Source: Streptomyces sp. ALI-76-A
Lineage (GTDB): Bacteria; Actinomycetota; Actinomycetes; Streptomycetales; Streptomycetaceae
Reading direction: 5' to 3'
NCBI RefSeq assembly: GCF_030287445.1
Contig: NZ_JASVWB010000002.1
Location: 558,001-622,000, forward strand
DNA: 64,000 nt
Shown: positions 8,906 to 18,100 of the stretch, one piece after another
Position numbering within the stretch: position 1 is the first letter of the stretch
Layout: each line of letters opens with the position of its first letter
Notes under the pieces: model-generated
What the model was told of the DNA's origin: nothing
The model's database searches: none
What the model saw: only the letters and a program-made list of their open reading frames with translations
Made by a program: the position numbers and the translations under genes

Positions 8906-10309
8906 ATGTCTGCACACACATCACCATCCGCTCCGCCGCGCCCACGTCTCGGACTGCCCCTGCTCGTCCTGGCCACAGCACAGTTGGTCATCTCGCTCGA
9001 CTTCAACATCGTCTATGTCGCCCTCCCCAGCATCGGCAGCGGGCTCGGCTTCTCCGGCCAGGACCTCCAATGGGTGGTCAGCGCCTACGTCGTGGCCACC
9101 GGGGGGTTCCTCCTGCTCGGCGGACGGGCCACCGACCTGCTGGGCAGACGCCGGATCTTCATCCTCGCCGCGCTGCTCTACGCCCTCTCCTCACTGGTCG
9201 GCGGACTGTCCGGCTCCGCCGGCGTCCTGGTCGCCGTGCGCGCCGTACAGGGCATCGGCGGAGCCCTGCTGTTTCCCGCCACCCTCTCCCTGATCAACAC
9301 CCTCTACGAGGAGGGCCCGAGCCGTAACCGGGCACTGGCCGTATGGGGAGCCGCCGGAGCGGGCGGACTGTGCTTCGGCTCACTGCTGGGTGGGGTGCTC
9401 GTGGACGCCTTCGGCTGGCCCTCGGTGTTCTACGTCAACATCCCCCTGGCCGGAGGAGTCGCGCTGGCCGGTGCGCTGCTCTTCCCCGCCGACGGACCGC
9501 TGACCCGGCAGCGGGACTTCGACCTCCTGGGCGCCCTGACCGCCACCTCGGGCATCACCCTGCTGGTCTTCGTCCTCGTCCACGCACCCGAGGCCGGCTG
9601 GGGCAGCCGCAGCGTCCTGATCTGCGCGGCCCTCAGCGTGGTCCTGCTCTCGCTCTTCGCCCTCGTCGAGGCGCGTACCAGCCATCCCCTCACGCCCATC
9701 CGGATGTTCGCCCACCGCGGCCTCCTTGGCGCCATGGCCCTGACAACGTTGTTCAGTGCCACGTTCAGCTCCGTCCCCTACTTCCTGACCCTGTACTTCC
9801 AGACGGTGCGCGGCTACAGCGCGCTGGGAACGGGACTCGCCTTCCTCGTGCCCGCCGTCGTCGTCGCCGTCGGAACACAGGCCGGCGAGAAAGCCGTGTC
9901 CGCCCTCGGGGTACGGGCCACCATGCTGGGCGGCATGGCCACGGGGGCCACCGGCGCGCTGCTGCTGGCCGTGTCCCTGACCGACGACGGCTCGTACGTC
10001 CGCCTGCTGCCCGGCATCGTGCTGCTCAGCCTCGGCCAGGGCGCCACCTGGACCGGCATGTGGATCGCTGCGGCGGCCGGGGTAGCCCCCGGTGACCAGG
10101 GCATCGCCTCCGGCATGGCGTCGACCACGCTCCAGGTGGGCGGCGCCGTGGGCCTGGCCGTCCTGGTCGCCGTCGCCGGCACCGGAGCCAATGGGGTCTC
10201 CGGCGCCGACCTGCTCGACGGGGTCCGCGACGCGGTGTACGTCATCGCCGCCGGAATCTGTCTCGGCGCCGTGGCCGTCGTCACCCTCCGCGGGCGCCCC
10301 CACCGGTAG
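8906..10309 (+). CDS. MFS exporter, DHA2 (14-TM) type
   Basis: A 467-residue integral membrane protein with the drug:H+ antiporter-2 pattern: VISLDFNIVYVALPSI in TM1, LQWVVSAYVV, GGRATDLLGRRRIF (motif A), AVQGIGGALLFPATLSLI (motif B/C region) and about 14 hydrophobic segments. It starts at ATG 8906 behind GGGGGA. Being first gene of the isonitrile cluster, it most likely exports the finished lipopeptide or chalkophore; that is inference from position. A 96-base gap separates it from the KASIII gene. Confidence 0.85.
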   Translation: MSAHTSPSAPPRPRLGLPLLVLATAQLVISLDFNIVYVALPSIGSGLGFSGQDLQWVVSAYVVATGGFLLLGGRATDLLGRRRIFILAALLYALSSLVGGLSGSAGVLVAVRAVQGIGGALLFPATLSLINTLYEEGPSRNRALAVWGAAGAGGLCFGSLLGGVLVDAFGWPSVFYVNIPLAGGVALAGALLFPADGPLTRQRDFDLLGALTATSGITLLVFVLVHAPEAGWGSRSVLICAALSVVLLSLFALVEARTSHPLTPIRMFAHRGLLGAMALTTLFSATFSSVPYFLTLYFQTVRGYSALGTGLAFLVPAVVVAVGTQAGEKAVSALGVRATMLGGMATGATGALLLAVSLTDDGSYVRLLPGIVLLSLGQGATWTGMWIAAAAGVAPGDQGIASGMASTTLQVGGAVGLAVLVAVAGTGANGVSGADLLDGVRDAVYVIAAGICLGAVAVVTLRGRPHR

Positions 10310-10405
10310 AGCTCGCCGCACCTCACCCGGCCGACCCGGCCCCGCCTGCCCGCTGTCTCTGCGCACCCCATTCCCGCACCCGGAGCACCACGAGGAGACA
10401 CCGCT

Positions 10406-11500
10406 GTGTCCAGCATGCCCGCACGCCCGCACAGTCCTCACGACCCACCGCCCCACGCCCCGCAGGAACGTTCAGCCGTTCTGTGCGGGCTGGCCGGCTG
10501 GGTTCCCCCGCGCGTGGTGACCAACGAGGAACTGTCCCAGCGGCTCGACACCAGCGACGCCTGGATCCGGACCCGGACCGGGATCAGCCGACGGCACGTC
10601 GCCGAGCCCGGCCAGGCCACCTCGGACCTCGCGGTGGAGGCAGGCCGACGCGCTCTGCGGTCCGCCGACACGGAAGCCGTGGACACGGTCATCGTCGCCA
10701 CCACCACCCCGGACCGCTCCTGCCCGGCCACCGCCCCACTCGTCGCCGCCCGACTGGGCCTCGCCGAGGCGGCGGCGTTCGACATCAGCGCCGTCTGCAC
10801 CGGATTCGTGTACGGGCTGGCCTCGGCCGCCGGTCTGATCGCGGCCGGCGTGGCCGAACGTGTCCTGCTCATCGGCGCGGACACCTACTCCACGATCGTC
10901 GACCCGCAAGACCGCGCCAACGCGATCATCTTCGGCGACGGGGCCGGAGCGGTCGTCCTGCGGGCCGGGCACGCCGACGAGCCCGGCGCCGTCGGCCACT
11001 TCGACCTCGGCAGCGACGGCACCGGAGAAGACCTGATCATGGTGGCCGCCGGCGGCTCCCGGCAGCGCTCGGCACCGGGCGAAGTGCTCCCGCGGGACCA
11101 CCACTTCTCGATGCGGGGCCGAGAGGTCTACCGGCACGCGGTCACCCGCATGGCCGCCTCGGCACGCGCCACGCTCACCCGGGCCGACCACAAGGCCGAC
11201 GACATCGACCACTTCGTTCCCCACCAGGCGAACCTGCGCATCCTGCGTTCGGTCGCCGAGGACCTCGGGCTGCCCCTGGAACGCTGTGTGTCCAACGTCG
11301 AGTCGGTGGGCAACACCGGCGCCGCGTCGATCCCCCTCGCCCTGGCCGACGCGGCCTCCCACCAGACCATCCAGCAGGGGGAGCGCGTCCTGCTCACCGC
11401 GTTCGGAGGCGGCCTCACCTGGGGCTCCTGCCTCCTGACCTGGCCCGCCCTCCCCCAGATCAGCCACCCGTACGACGAAGGAGGAGTACCCGCATCATGA
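10406..11500 (+). CDS. Beta-ketoacyl-ACP synthase III (FabH-like)
   Basis: A 364-residue KASIII with an intact triad: Cys131 (DISAVCTGFVYGL), His273 (DHFVPHQANLRI) and Asn303 (ESVGNTGAASIPLAL), plus FGGGLTWG near the end. KASIII enzymes condense an acyl-CoA with malonyl-ACP to start fatty-acid or polyketide chains. GTG 10406 follows GAGGAG. The stop overlaps the ACP start (ATGA). KASIII is not part of the minimal scoA-E set as I remember it, so it may make the acyl chain carried by the adjacent ACP, or acylate the product. An ester- or amide-forming role is also known in this superfamily. Confidence 0.85.
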   Translation: MSSMPARPHSPHDPPPHAPQERSAVLCGLAGWVPPRVVTNEELSQRLDTSDAWIRTRTGISRRHVAEPGQATSDLAVEAGRRALRSADTEAVDTVIVATTTPDRSCPATAPLVAARLGLAEAAAFDISAVCTGFVYGLASAAGLIAAGVAERVLLIGADTYSTIVDPQDRANAIIFGDGAGAVVLRAGHADEPGAVGHFDLGSDGTGEDLIMVAAGGSRQRSAPGEVLPRDHHFSMRGREVYRHAVTRMAASARATLTRADHKADDIDHFVPHQANLRILRSVAEDLGLPLERCVSNVESVGNTGAASIPLALADAASHQTIQQGERVLLTAFGGGLTWGSCLLTWPALPQISHPYDEGGVPAS

Positions 11501-11733
11501 GCACCACCTACGACCAACTGGTCACGATCCTCGCGAAGTTGCACGATGCGCCCCCTGACCGGATCAGCCCGGATGTCACCTTCGCCGGGCTGGACGTCGA
11601 CTCGCTGACCTTGGTCGAGATCAGCATGCGTATCGAGCGCGACCTCGGCGTCACCATCGAGGACAACGAACTCCAGGAGGACTTCACCCTGGACGCGACC
11701 GCCCAGCTGATCGACGAGAAACTCGCCCAGTAG
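11497..11733 (+). CDS. Acyl carrier protein 1
   Basis: A 78-residue ACP. The phosphopantetheine attachment Ser sits in [12 protein letters not shown]; acidic helices II and III follow ([16 protein letters not shown]). It has a strong GAAGGAGGAG ribosome-binding site and a four-base overlap with the KASIII gene, so the two are probably made in fixed ratio and work together. It is distinct from the second ACP of the cluster at 14898. Confidence 0.9.
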   Translation: MSTTYDQLVTILAKLHDAPPDRISPDVTFAGLDVDSLTLVEISMRIERDLGVTIEDNELQEDFTLDATAQLIDEKLAQ

Positions 11734-11759
11734 CCGTCACTCACGGAAAGCGGACCACC

Positions 11760-12647
11760 ATGGACATCAAGGCACAGGCCGGCAAGGAAATCGGCGCCAC
11801 CGTCGAAGGGTTCGACCACACGACCGCCTCACCGGCGGACATCGCCACGCTCAAGGAGACGGTCTACACCAAGAAGATCGCGGTTCTGAAGAACCAGGAC
11901 CTGACGCCGCAGCAGTTCCTGGAACTCGGCAAGCTCCTGGGCCGGCCGGAGACCTACTACGAGCCCATGTACAAACACCCCGAGGTCGAGGAGATATTCG
12001 TCTCGTCCAACGTGCCGAAGGACGGCAAGCAGATAGGCGTGCCGAAGACCGGCAAATTCTGGCATGCCGACTACCAGTTCATGCCGGACCCGTTCGGCCT
12101 CACCCTCATCTACCCCCAGGTGATACCCGAGAAGAACCGGGGCACCTACTTCATCGACATGGGGAAGGCGTACGAGCGGCTCCCCGAGGAGCTGAAGAAG
12201 GAAGTCGCGGGAACCTACTGCCGGCACTCGGTGCGCAAATACTTCAAGATCCGGCCGCATGACGTGTACCGGCCGATCTCCGAGATCATCGACGAGGTCG
12301 AGACGAAGACCCCGGCCGTCGTCAAGCCGACCGTCTTCACCCACCCCATGACGGGCGAGACGGTCCTCTACATCAGCGAGGGCTTCACCGTCGGCATCGA
12401 GGACGAGGACGGCAAGCCCCTGGAGTCGGACCTGCTCCACCAGCTGTTCGAGGCGACCGGGCAGCTCGACGACACCTTCGCCCACGGCAACATCCACCTG
12501 CAGAGCTTCCAGCAGGGCGACCTGCTGGTCTGGGACAACCGCAGCCTCATCCACCGGGCCCGGCACACCACCACACCCGAGCCGACCGTCTCCTTCCGGC
12601 TGACCGTCCACGACGAGCGCAAGCTCTACGACGAGGCCGCGGCATGA
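11760..12647 (+). CDS. scoE: ScoE-type Fe(II)/2-oxoglutarate isonitrile synthase
   Basis: A 295-residue TauD-fold dioxygenase. In the ScoE/Rv0097 family it converts the N-carboxymethyl (glycine-derived) amine of a beta-amino fatty acid to an isonitrile by two oxidations and decarboxylation. Metal ligands are His102-Ala-Asp104 and His265. Comparing with ScoE residue numbers as I remember them, a constant offset of 30 places every one: Tyr66/67 (96/97), His102/Asp104 (132/134), Tyr105 (135), Arg127 (157), Lys163 (193), His265 (295), His269 (299) and Arg280 (310). That coherence strongly separates it from plain taurine dioxygenases. It is followed by the thioesterase with an ATGA overlap. Confidence 0.93.
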   Translation: MDIKAQAGKEIGATVEGFDHTTASPADIATLKETVYTKKIAVLKNQDLTPQQFLELGKLLGRPETYYEPMYKHPEVEEIFVSSNVPKDGKQIGVPKTGKFWHADYQFMPDPFGLTLIYPQVIPEKNRGTYFIDMGKAYERLPEELKKEVAGTYCRHSVRKYFKIRPHDVYRPISEIIDEVETKTPAVVKPTVFTHPMTGETVLYISEGFTVGIEDEDGKPLESDLLHQLFEATGQLDDTFAHGNIHLQSFQQGDLLVWDNRSLIHRARHTTTPEPTVSFRLTVHDERKLYDEAAA

Positions 12648-13186
12648 GCGCACAGGCCGCCTTGCGACCGGACTCGCCGGCACGGGACTTCGAGAGCGAC
12701 GACGAACTCCTGGCGCGGGTTCTGAGGCCGTACAAGGTGAACTGCAAGTACCTGAAGTCCGCGTCGGTCAGCGCACGGTCCGGGCGGGTGACGGCCGGCT
12801 GCTCCTTCTCCATCCCGGAATCCTGCTATATCGACGACACCGGTCATCTCAACGCGGTCGAAGTCAACATCAGCTACAACCAGATGATGTACTACGCCGT
12901 CGCCAAGTCGGTGAAAGAGGGCCTGCTGGAGGACTTCACGTCGTGGACTCTCGACGACTACTGGCGGCATCAGCTCCCGGACATCCTCATCGCCCGGTTC
13001 GGCGGTAATTTCCGGCGTCCCATCAACGCCCGTTCCTTCTTCGGAGAAATCGAGTTCCTGTCGGTGGAACGGCGGTCGCCCGGCGGAAAGACGCTGATCG
13101 TCGCCGACACCTCCTACCGGTACTGGGACGGCGAGGGCGGCCGCTGCGACGGCGAAGTGAAACTCGCCATCGTGAACGGACCGTAA
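12644..13186 (+). CDS. scoD: ScoD/FcoT-type hot-dog thioesterase (glycine adduct formation)
   Basis: A 180-residue protein aligning with M. tuberculosis FcoT (Rv0098): [10 protein letters not shown]...[43 protein letters not shown] and [11 protein letters not shown] all have clear counterparts. In the characterised pathway the ScoD/MmaD enzyme acts on enoyl-ACP, adds glycine at the beta carbon and releases the free acid used by ScoE. The gene overlaps the isonitrile synthase by four bases, and the same order dioxygenase-thioesterase-ligase-ACP-NRPS is seen in Rv0097-Rv0101. Confidence 0.92.
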   Translation: MSAQAALRPDSPARDFESDDELLARVLRPYKVNCKYLKSASVSARSGRVTAGCSFSIPESCYIDDTGHLNAVEVNISYNQMMYYAVAKSVKEGLLEDFTSWTLDDYWRHQLPDILIARFGGNFRRPINARSFFGEIEFLSVERRSPGGKTLIVADTSYRYWDGEGGRCDGEVKLAIVNGP

Positions 13187-13203
13187 GCCAGAACCGATCC
13201 CCA

Positions 13204-13230
13204 GCGCGCCGCCGCCGTACGGCGGCGCGC
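13204..13230. terminator. GC-rich hairpin inside the cluster operon
   Basis: A perfect stem, GCGCGCCGCCG / CGGCGGCGCGC, with a five-base loop and then TTT, lies 18 bases after the thioesterase stop and 32 before the ligase start. It could cut transcription partially or protect the upstream mRNA, setting more dioxygenase/thioesterase than ligase/NRPS message. Confidence 0.6.
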
Positions 13231-13261
13231 TTTCGGACGACCGAGAGCAGGGACCCTCATC

Positions 13262-14854
13262 GTGGCCGAATTGTCAGCGCCGGAGAGAACCGGCAGCAGA
13301 CTCCATCACCCGGAACTCAAGACCCTCGTCGACACGGCACGCTTCCACGCGGCGCGCCAGCCGCTGGCCACCGCCGTCCTCTGCGAGGACCGCCGCCTCA
13401 CCTACCAGGAACTGCATCACGAGAGCAACCGCGTCGCCCACGCCATCCGTGCCGCGGGAGCGGCGCCGGGCGCGCGGATCGCGTATCTGGGCAAGGAGTC
13501 CGAGCACTACTACGAGATCCTCTTCGGGTGCGCCAAGAGCGAGACCGTCCTGGTGCCCATCAACTGGCGGCTGACCGCCCCCGAGGTCAGCCACATCCTC
13601 CAGGACTCCGGCAGTGAACTGCTCTTCCTGGAGGAGGACTTCGCGCCCGTCCTGGAACGGCTGCCGACAGCGCCCCCGAAGACGGTCGTCCGGCTCGGCA
13701 CCGCCGAGGGCTTCCCGGCCTGGAAGGCGGCCCAGCCCGACACCGACCCCACCCCGTCCGCCGACCCCGACACCCCGGTCGCCCAGCTCTACACCAGCGG
13801 CACCACCGGCCTGCCCAAGGGCGTCGTCCTGGCCCACCGCAGCTTCTTCGCCATCCGTGACGCCCTCGCGGCCGAAGGGCTGGACTGGATCGACTGGCGC
13901 ACCGGCGACACGGCCCTGATCGGCATCCCCGGATTCCACGTCGGCGGCCTGTGGTGGGCCACCCAGAACTTCAACGCCGGCGTGACCGTGGTGGCGATGC
14001 GCGCCTTCGCGGCCCGCGACGCGATCGACCTCATCCGCGACCGGGGCATCACCACCGCCTGTGTCGTCCCGGCGATGCTGCGCATGATGCTCGGCGAACC
14101 CGGCGCCACACCCGGCGACTTCACGACGCTCCGCAAGATCGTGTACGGCGGGTCGCCGATCTCCGAAGCACTGCTCGAAGAGAGCCTGGCCATGTTCGGG
14201 GCCGAGTTCGCTCAGATCTACGGACTCACCGAGACCGGCAACACCGCCGTCTGCCTGCCCCCGGCCGACCACGTTCCCGGCCACCCCCGCATGCAGGCCG
14301 CGGGCCGCCCCTACCCCGGCGTCCGCAGCAAGGTGATCGACGACGACGGCCGGGAACTGCCGCCCGGAGCGATCGGCGAGGTCTGCCTGGCCACCCCGGC
14401 CCACATGGTCGAGTACTGGGGTCTGCCCGACAAGACCGCCGAGACCCTGGTCGACGGCTGGATCCACACCGGGGACGCCGGATACGTCGACGAGGACGGC
14501 TACGTCTTCATCCGCGACCGCATCAAGGACGCGATCCTCGTCGCGGGCGAGAACGTCTACCCCGCCGAGATCGAGAACGCGCTGGAGCACCACCCCGGCG
14601 TGGCCGAGGCGGTGATCGTCGGAGCCCCGGACGAGCGGTGGGGAGAGAGCGTCCACGCCTTCGTCGTGGCGGCCCCCGGACAGCAGCCGTCCCCCAGGGA
14701 CCTGCACCGCTTCCTCGTCGGCCGGCTCGCCGGTTTCAAACTGCCGGCCCGGTACGAGTTCATCGACCACGTGCCGCGCAACCCGAGCGGGAAGATCCTC
14801 CGCCGAAAGCTGCGCGACCGCTTCTGGAGCGACTCCGAACGCAAGGTCAACTGA
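13262..14854 (+). CDS. scoC: ScoC/FadD10-type acyl-ACP ligase (AMP-forming)
   Basis: A 530-residue ANL-superfamily enzyme: P-loop YTSGTTGLPKGVVLAH, YGLTETGN, GWIHTGDAGYVDEDGYVF, hinge DRIKDAILVAGENVYPAE and the C-terminal catalytic Lys in NPSGKILRRK. Family members in isonitrile-lipopeptide clusters adenylate fatty acids and load them on the dedicated ACP: first the unsaturated acid, later the isonitrile acid for the NRPS. Its position directly before ACP2 fits. The GTG at 13262 is preceded by a GCAGGGAC element at some distance; no better start is seen. Confidence 0.9.
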   Translation: MAELSAPERTGSRLHHPELKTLVDTARFHAARQPLATAVLCEDRRLTYQELHHESNRVAHAIRAAGAAPGARIAYLGKESEHYYEILFGCAKSETVLVPINWRLTAPEVSHILQDSGSELLFLEEDFAPVLERLPTAPPKTVVRLGTAEGFPAWKAAQPDTDPTPSADPDTPVAQLYTSGTTGLPKGVVLAHRSFFAIRDALAAEGLDWIDWRTGDTALIGIPGFHVGGLWWATQNFNAGVTVVAMRAFAARDAIDLIRDRGITTACVVPAMLRMMLGEPGATPGDFTTLRKIVYGGSPISEALLEESLAMFGAEFAQIYGLTETGNTAVCLPPADHVPGHPRMQAAGRPYPGVRSKVIDDDGRELPPGAIGEVCLATPAHMVEYWGLPDKTAETLVDGWIHTGDAGYVDEDGYVFIRDRIKDAILVAGENVYPAEIENALEHHPGVAEAVIVGAPDERWGESVHAFVVAAPGQQPSPRDLHRFLVGRLAGFKLPARYEFIDHVPRNPSGKILRRKLRDRFWSDSERKVN

Positions 14855-14897
14855 CCTTCACACAGCTCCAACCCACCAGCCACCAAGAGAGAGCGAC

Positions 14898-15155
14898 ATG
14901 CCTGAGCCCCTGACGCCGGCGGGCTTCCGTGCGGACCTGGCGGAGTTCCTGCATCAGCACCCCGACGAAGTCGACCTGGAAGAGAACCCCCTCTACGCGG
15001 GCCTGGACTCGCTGCGCATCACGACCCTGGCCGCACGGTGGCGGGACGCCGGCGTGGACGTGAGCTTCCTGGAGCTCGCGGAACGCACCTCGTTCGCCCA
15101 GTGGTGGCAGCTGTTGTCCGAACGCCAGGCGGGAGCGGCCCGTGCCGACGTCTGA
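14898..15155 (+). CDS. scoB: ScoB-type acyl carrier protein (ACP 2)
   Basis: An 85-residue carrier protein with attachment Ser in YAGLDSLRITTLAARW and the C-terminal segment FLELAERTSFAQWWQLL, which resembles carrier proteins that serve NRPS condensation domains. GAGAGAG precedes the ATG. Its last 14 bases overlap the NRPS start. By synteny with Rv0100 and scoB it carries the fatty-acyl intermediates loaded by the adjacent ligase. Confidence 0.88.
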   Translation: MPEPLTPAGFRADLAEFLHQHPDEVDLEENPLYAGLDSLRITTLAARWRDAGVDVSFLELAERTSFAQWWQLLSERQAGAARADV

Positions 15156-18100
15156 CGCGCCCGGCGAGCGGCACCCGCTGCTGGCCGCCCAGGAAGGCAT
15201 CTGGACCGGCCAGCAACTCGACCTGGACAGTCCCGCCTACAACACGGCCGAGTACGTGCGGATCCACGGACCGGTGGACCCCACCGCCTTCGAGGAGGCA
15301 CTGCGCCACACGGTGGCCGAAGTCGAGGCCCTGAACGTCCGCTTCGTCGTCGACGACCAGGGGCGGCCCTGGCAGCTGAGCGTTCCCCGGCTCGACTGGC
15401 ACCCGTACATCGCCGACCTCACCACCGAAGCGGACCCGCATCGTGCCGCCCTCGACTGGATGGCGCACGACATGGCCCGCCCGGTCGATCTCGGGCACGA
15501 CCCCGTCTTCGGCCACGCCCTGCTGCGCACGGGCCCCGACCAGTTCCTCTGGTACCACCGCGTGCACCACATCGCACTGGACGGCTTCGGCCTCTCCCTG
15601 GTCGCCCAGCGCGTGGCGCGGGTCTACACCGCGCTGGTGGACGGCTCGCCTCCCGGCGACAGCGGCTTCGGCACCCTGGAGTCGGTACGGCGGGAAGAGC
15701 GCGCGTACCGCGAGTCGAAGCGCTTCGCGGTGGACCGTGCGTACTGGACACAGCGGTTCGCGGACCGCCCGGCGGTCGTCGGCCTCGCCGAGGGGCAGGC
15801 CCTTCCGGCGCGGACCTTCCTGCGCCGCGTCACGGACCTCGATCCGGGTGATGTGTCGGCGCTGCACGCCGTGGCCCGCGACCTCTCGGTGTCCTGGTCC
15901 GACGTCGTGCTGGCCGCCACAGCGGCGTACATCCAGCGGGTCACCGGAGCGCCCGAGATCGTCCTCAGCCTGCCCGCCATGGGGCGCCTCGGCTCCGTGT
16001 CCCTGCGCGTGCCGAGCATGGTGCGCAACATCCTGCCGCTGCGCGTCGCCGTCCACGAGCAGGACACCCTGCGCGACCTGGCGCTCCGCGTGTCCGGCGA
16101 GCTGCGGGCCGGGCTGCCGCACCAGCGGTACCGCTACGAGCAGGTGCGGCGGGATCTGAACCTGGTCGGCGGAAAGCGCCGGCTGTCCGGACCGGGCGTC
16201 AACATCATGCCGTTCGAGTACGACCTGCGCTTCGCCGGACACCGCAGCACCGTCCACAACGTGTCCGCGGGGCCCGTCGACGACCTGGCCGTGAACGTGT
16301 ACGACCGCGCCGAGGGCTCGGGCCTTCGGATCGCCGTCGACGCCAACCCGGACCTCTACGACGAGGCGGAACTGGCCGCCCACCAGGAGGGGTTGCTGGC
16401 ACTGCTGCGCGAGGCGGTCGCCGCTCCGGCCCAGGTGATCGGCGGGCAGCGGCCCGTCACCGTGCTCGACGGCGGCCCGCTCCCCCGGCCCGCCCGCCCC
16501 GTGCTGAGTCTGATCGCCGACCACGCCGCCCGGCGCGGCGGCGCCATCGCCGTCGAACACGACGGACAGAGCATCACCTACGCGGAGCTGTTCGGCTCCG
16601 CACGGCACCTCGCGCGGCGGCTCGCGGCCCGGGACATCGGACCGGGCGCCCTCGTGGCCGTCGTCCTGCCCCGCGGGATCGACGCCGTCACCGCGATCCT
16701 CGGCGTCCTGCTCTCCGGGGCCGCGTACTGCCCACTCGACCCGGGCGCGCCGCAGTCCCGTACGGCGGCGCTCCTGGAAGACGCCGAACCGGCCCTCGTG
16801 CTCACCACCGACGCACACGCCGCCCGCGTCCTGGATCGTCCCGTGCTGCTGCTCGACGCGCCGGACACCGGGCCCCAGGCGCCGGCTTCGACCCCCGGCG
16901 CTCCCGGCGATCCGGCGTACGTCATCTACACCTCGGGATCCACCGGCCGGCCCAAAGGCGTGGAGATCGGCCACGGTGCTCTCGCCGCCTTCGTCGCCGG
17001 AGCGACCCACCGCTACGGCCTGCGCCGCGAGGACCGGGTCCTGCAGTTCGCGCCGCTGCACTTCGACGCCAGCGTCGAGGAGATCTTCCTGACCCTGTGC
17101 GCCGGAGCGACGCTCGTCGTACGCACCGACGACATGACCGAGTCGGTGCCCCGGCTCCTGGACGCGTGCGACCGGCTGCGGATCAGCGTGCTCGACCTTC
17201 CCACGGCCTACTGGCACGAACTGGCCTACGCCGTCTCGACCGGCACCGCCGTCCTTCCGGCCGGGGTGCGGACCGTCATCATCGGGGGCGAGGCCGCGCT
17301 GCCCGAACGCGTGGGCCGATGGCGGGAGTCGGTCGGTCCGTCGGTGCGGCTGTTCAACACCTACGGCCCGACCGAGGCGACCGTGGTCGCCACCGTGGCC
17401 GCACTCCACGACCCCGCCCTGTCCCCGGGTGACGTGCCGATCGGGGTCCCGCTGCCCGGCATGCGGGCCGTCGTCCTCGGCGACGAGCTGTACCTGGTCG
17501 GCGAGGCGCTGGCTCTCGGTTACCGAGGCGGCCGGCCCGAGGACGATGCCCGGTTCGCCCCGCTCGCCTCCCTGCCCGGCAGCCCTCGCGGCTACCGCAC
17601 CGGCGATCTGGTGCGACTCGGTGACGACGGACACCTGCGGTTCGTGGGGCGGGCCGACGACGAGTTCAAGATCAGTGGCCACCGTGTGCAGCCGGCCGAG
17701 GTCGAGACCGTCCTCCTCACCCACCCGCGCATCCGTGAGGCCGCCGTGGTCGGACAGGTGCTGCCGGACGGAACCCGGCGGCTGGCGGCCCACGTCGTCG
17801 CCGAACACCCCGCGCCGACCTCCGCCCAGGTCCGGGAACACCTGCGGGCGACGCTGCCGGCGGCGCTCGTCCCCTCCGCCGTGGAGTTCACCGACCGGTT
17901 GCCGCGCACCGGCTCGGGAAAGATCGACAGGAACGCCCTCGGCACCGTCGTGGAGATCGCGACCACCACCACCGCCGCCGCCCCGAACAGCTCCCTGGAA
18001 CAGGCCATCACGGGCGTCTGGGAGCAGGTTCTGGGTGCCGGGCACATCTCGCCCCAGGACGACTTCTTCGACCTCGGTGCCCAGTCGCTCCAGGCCATCC

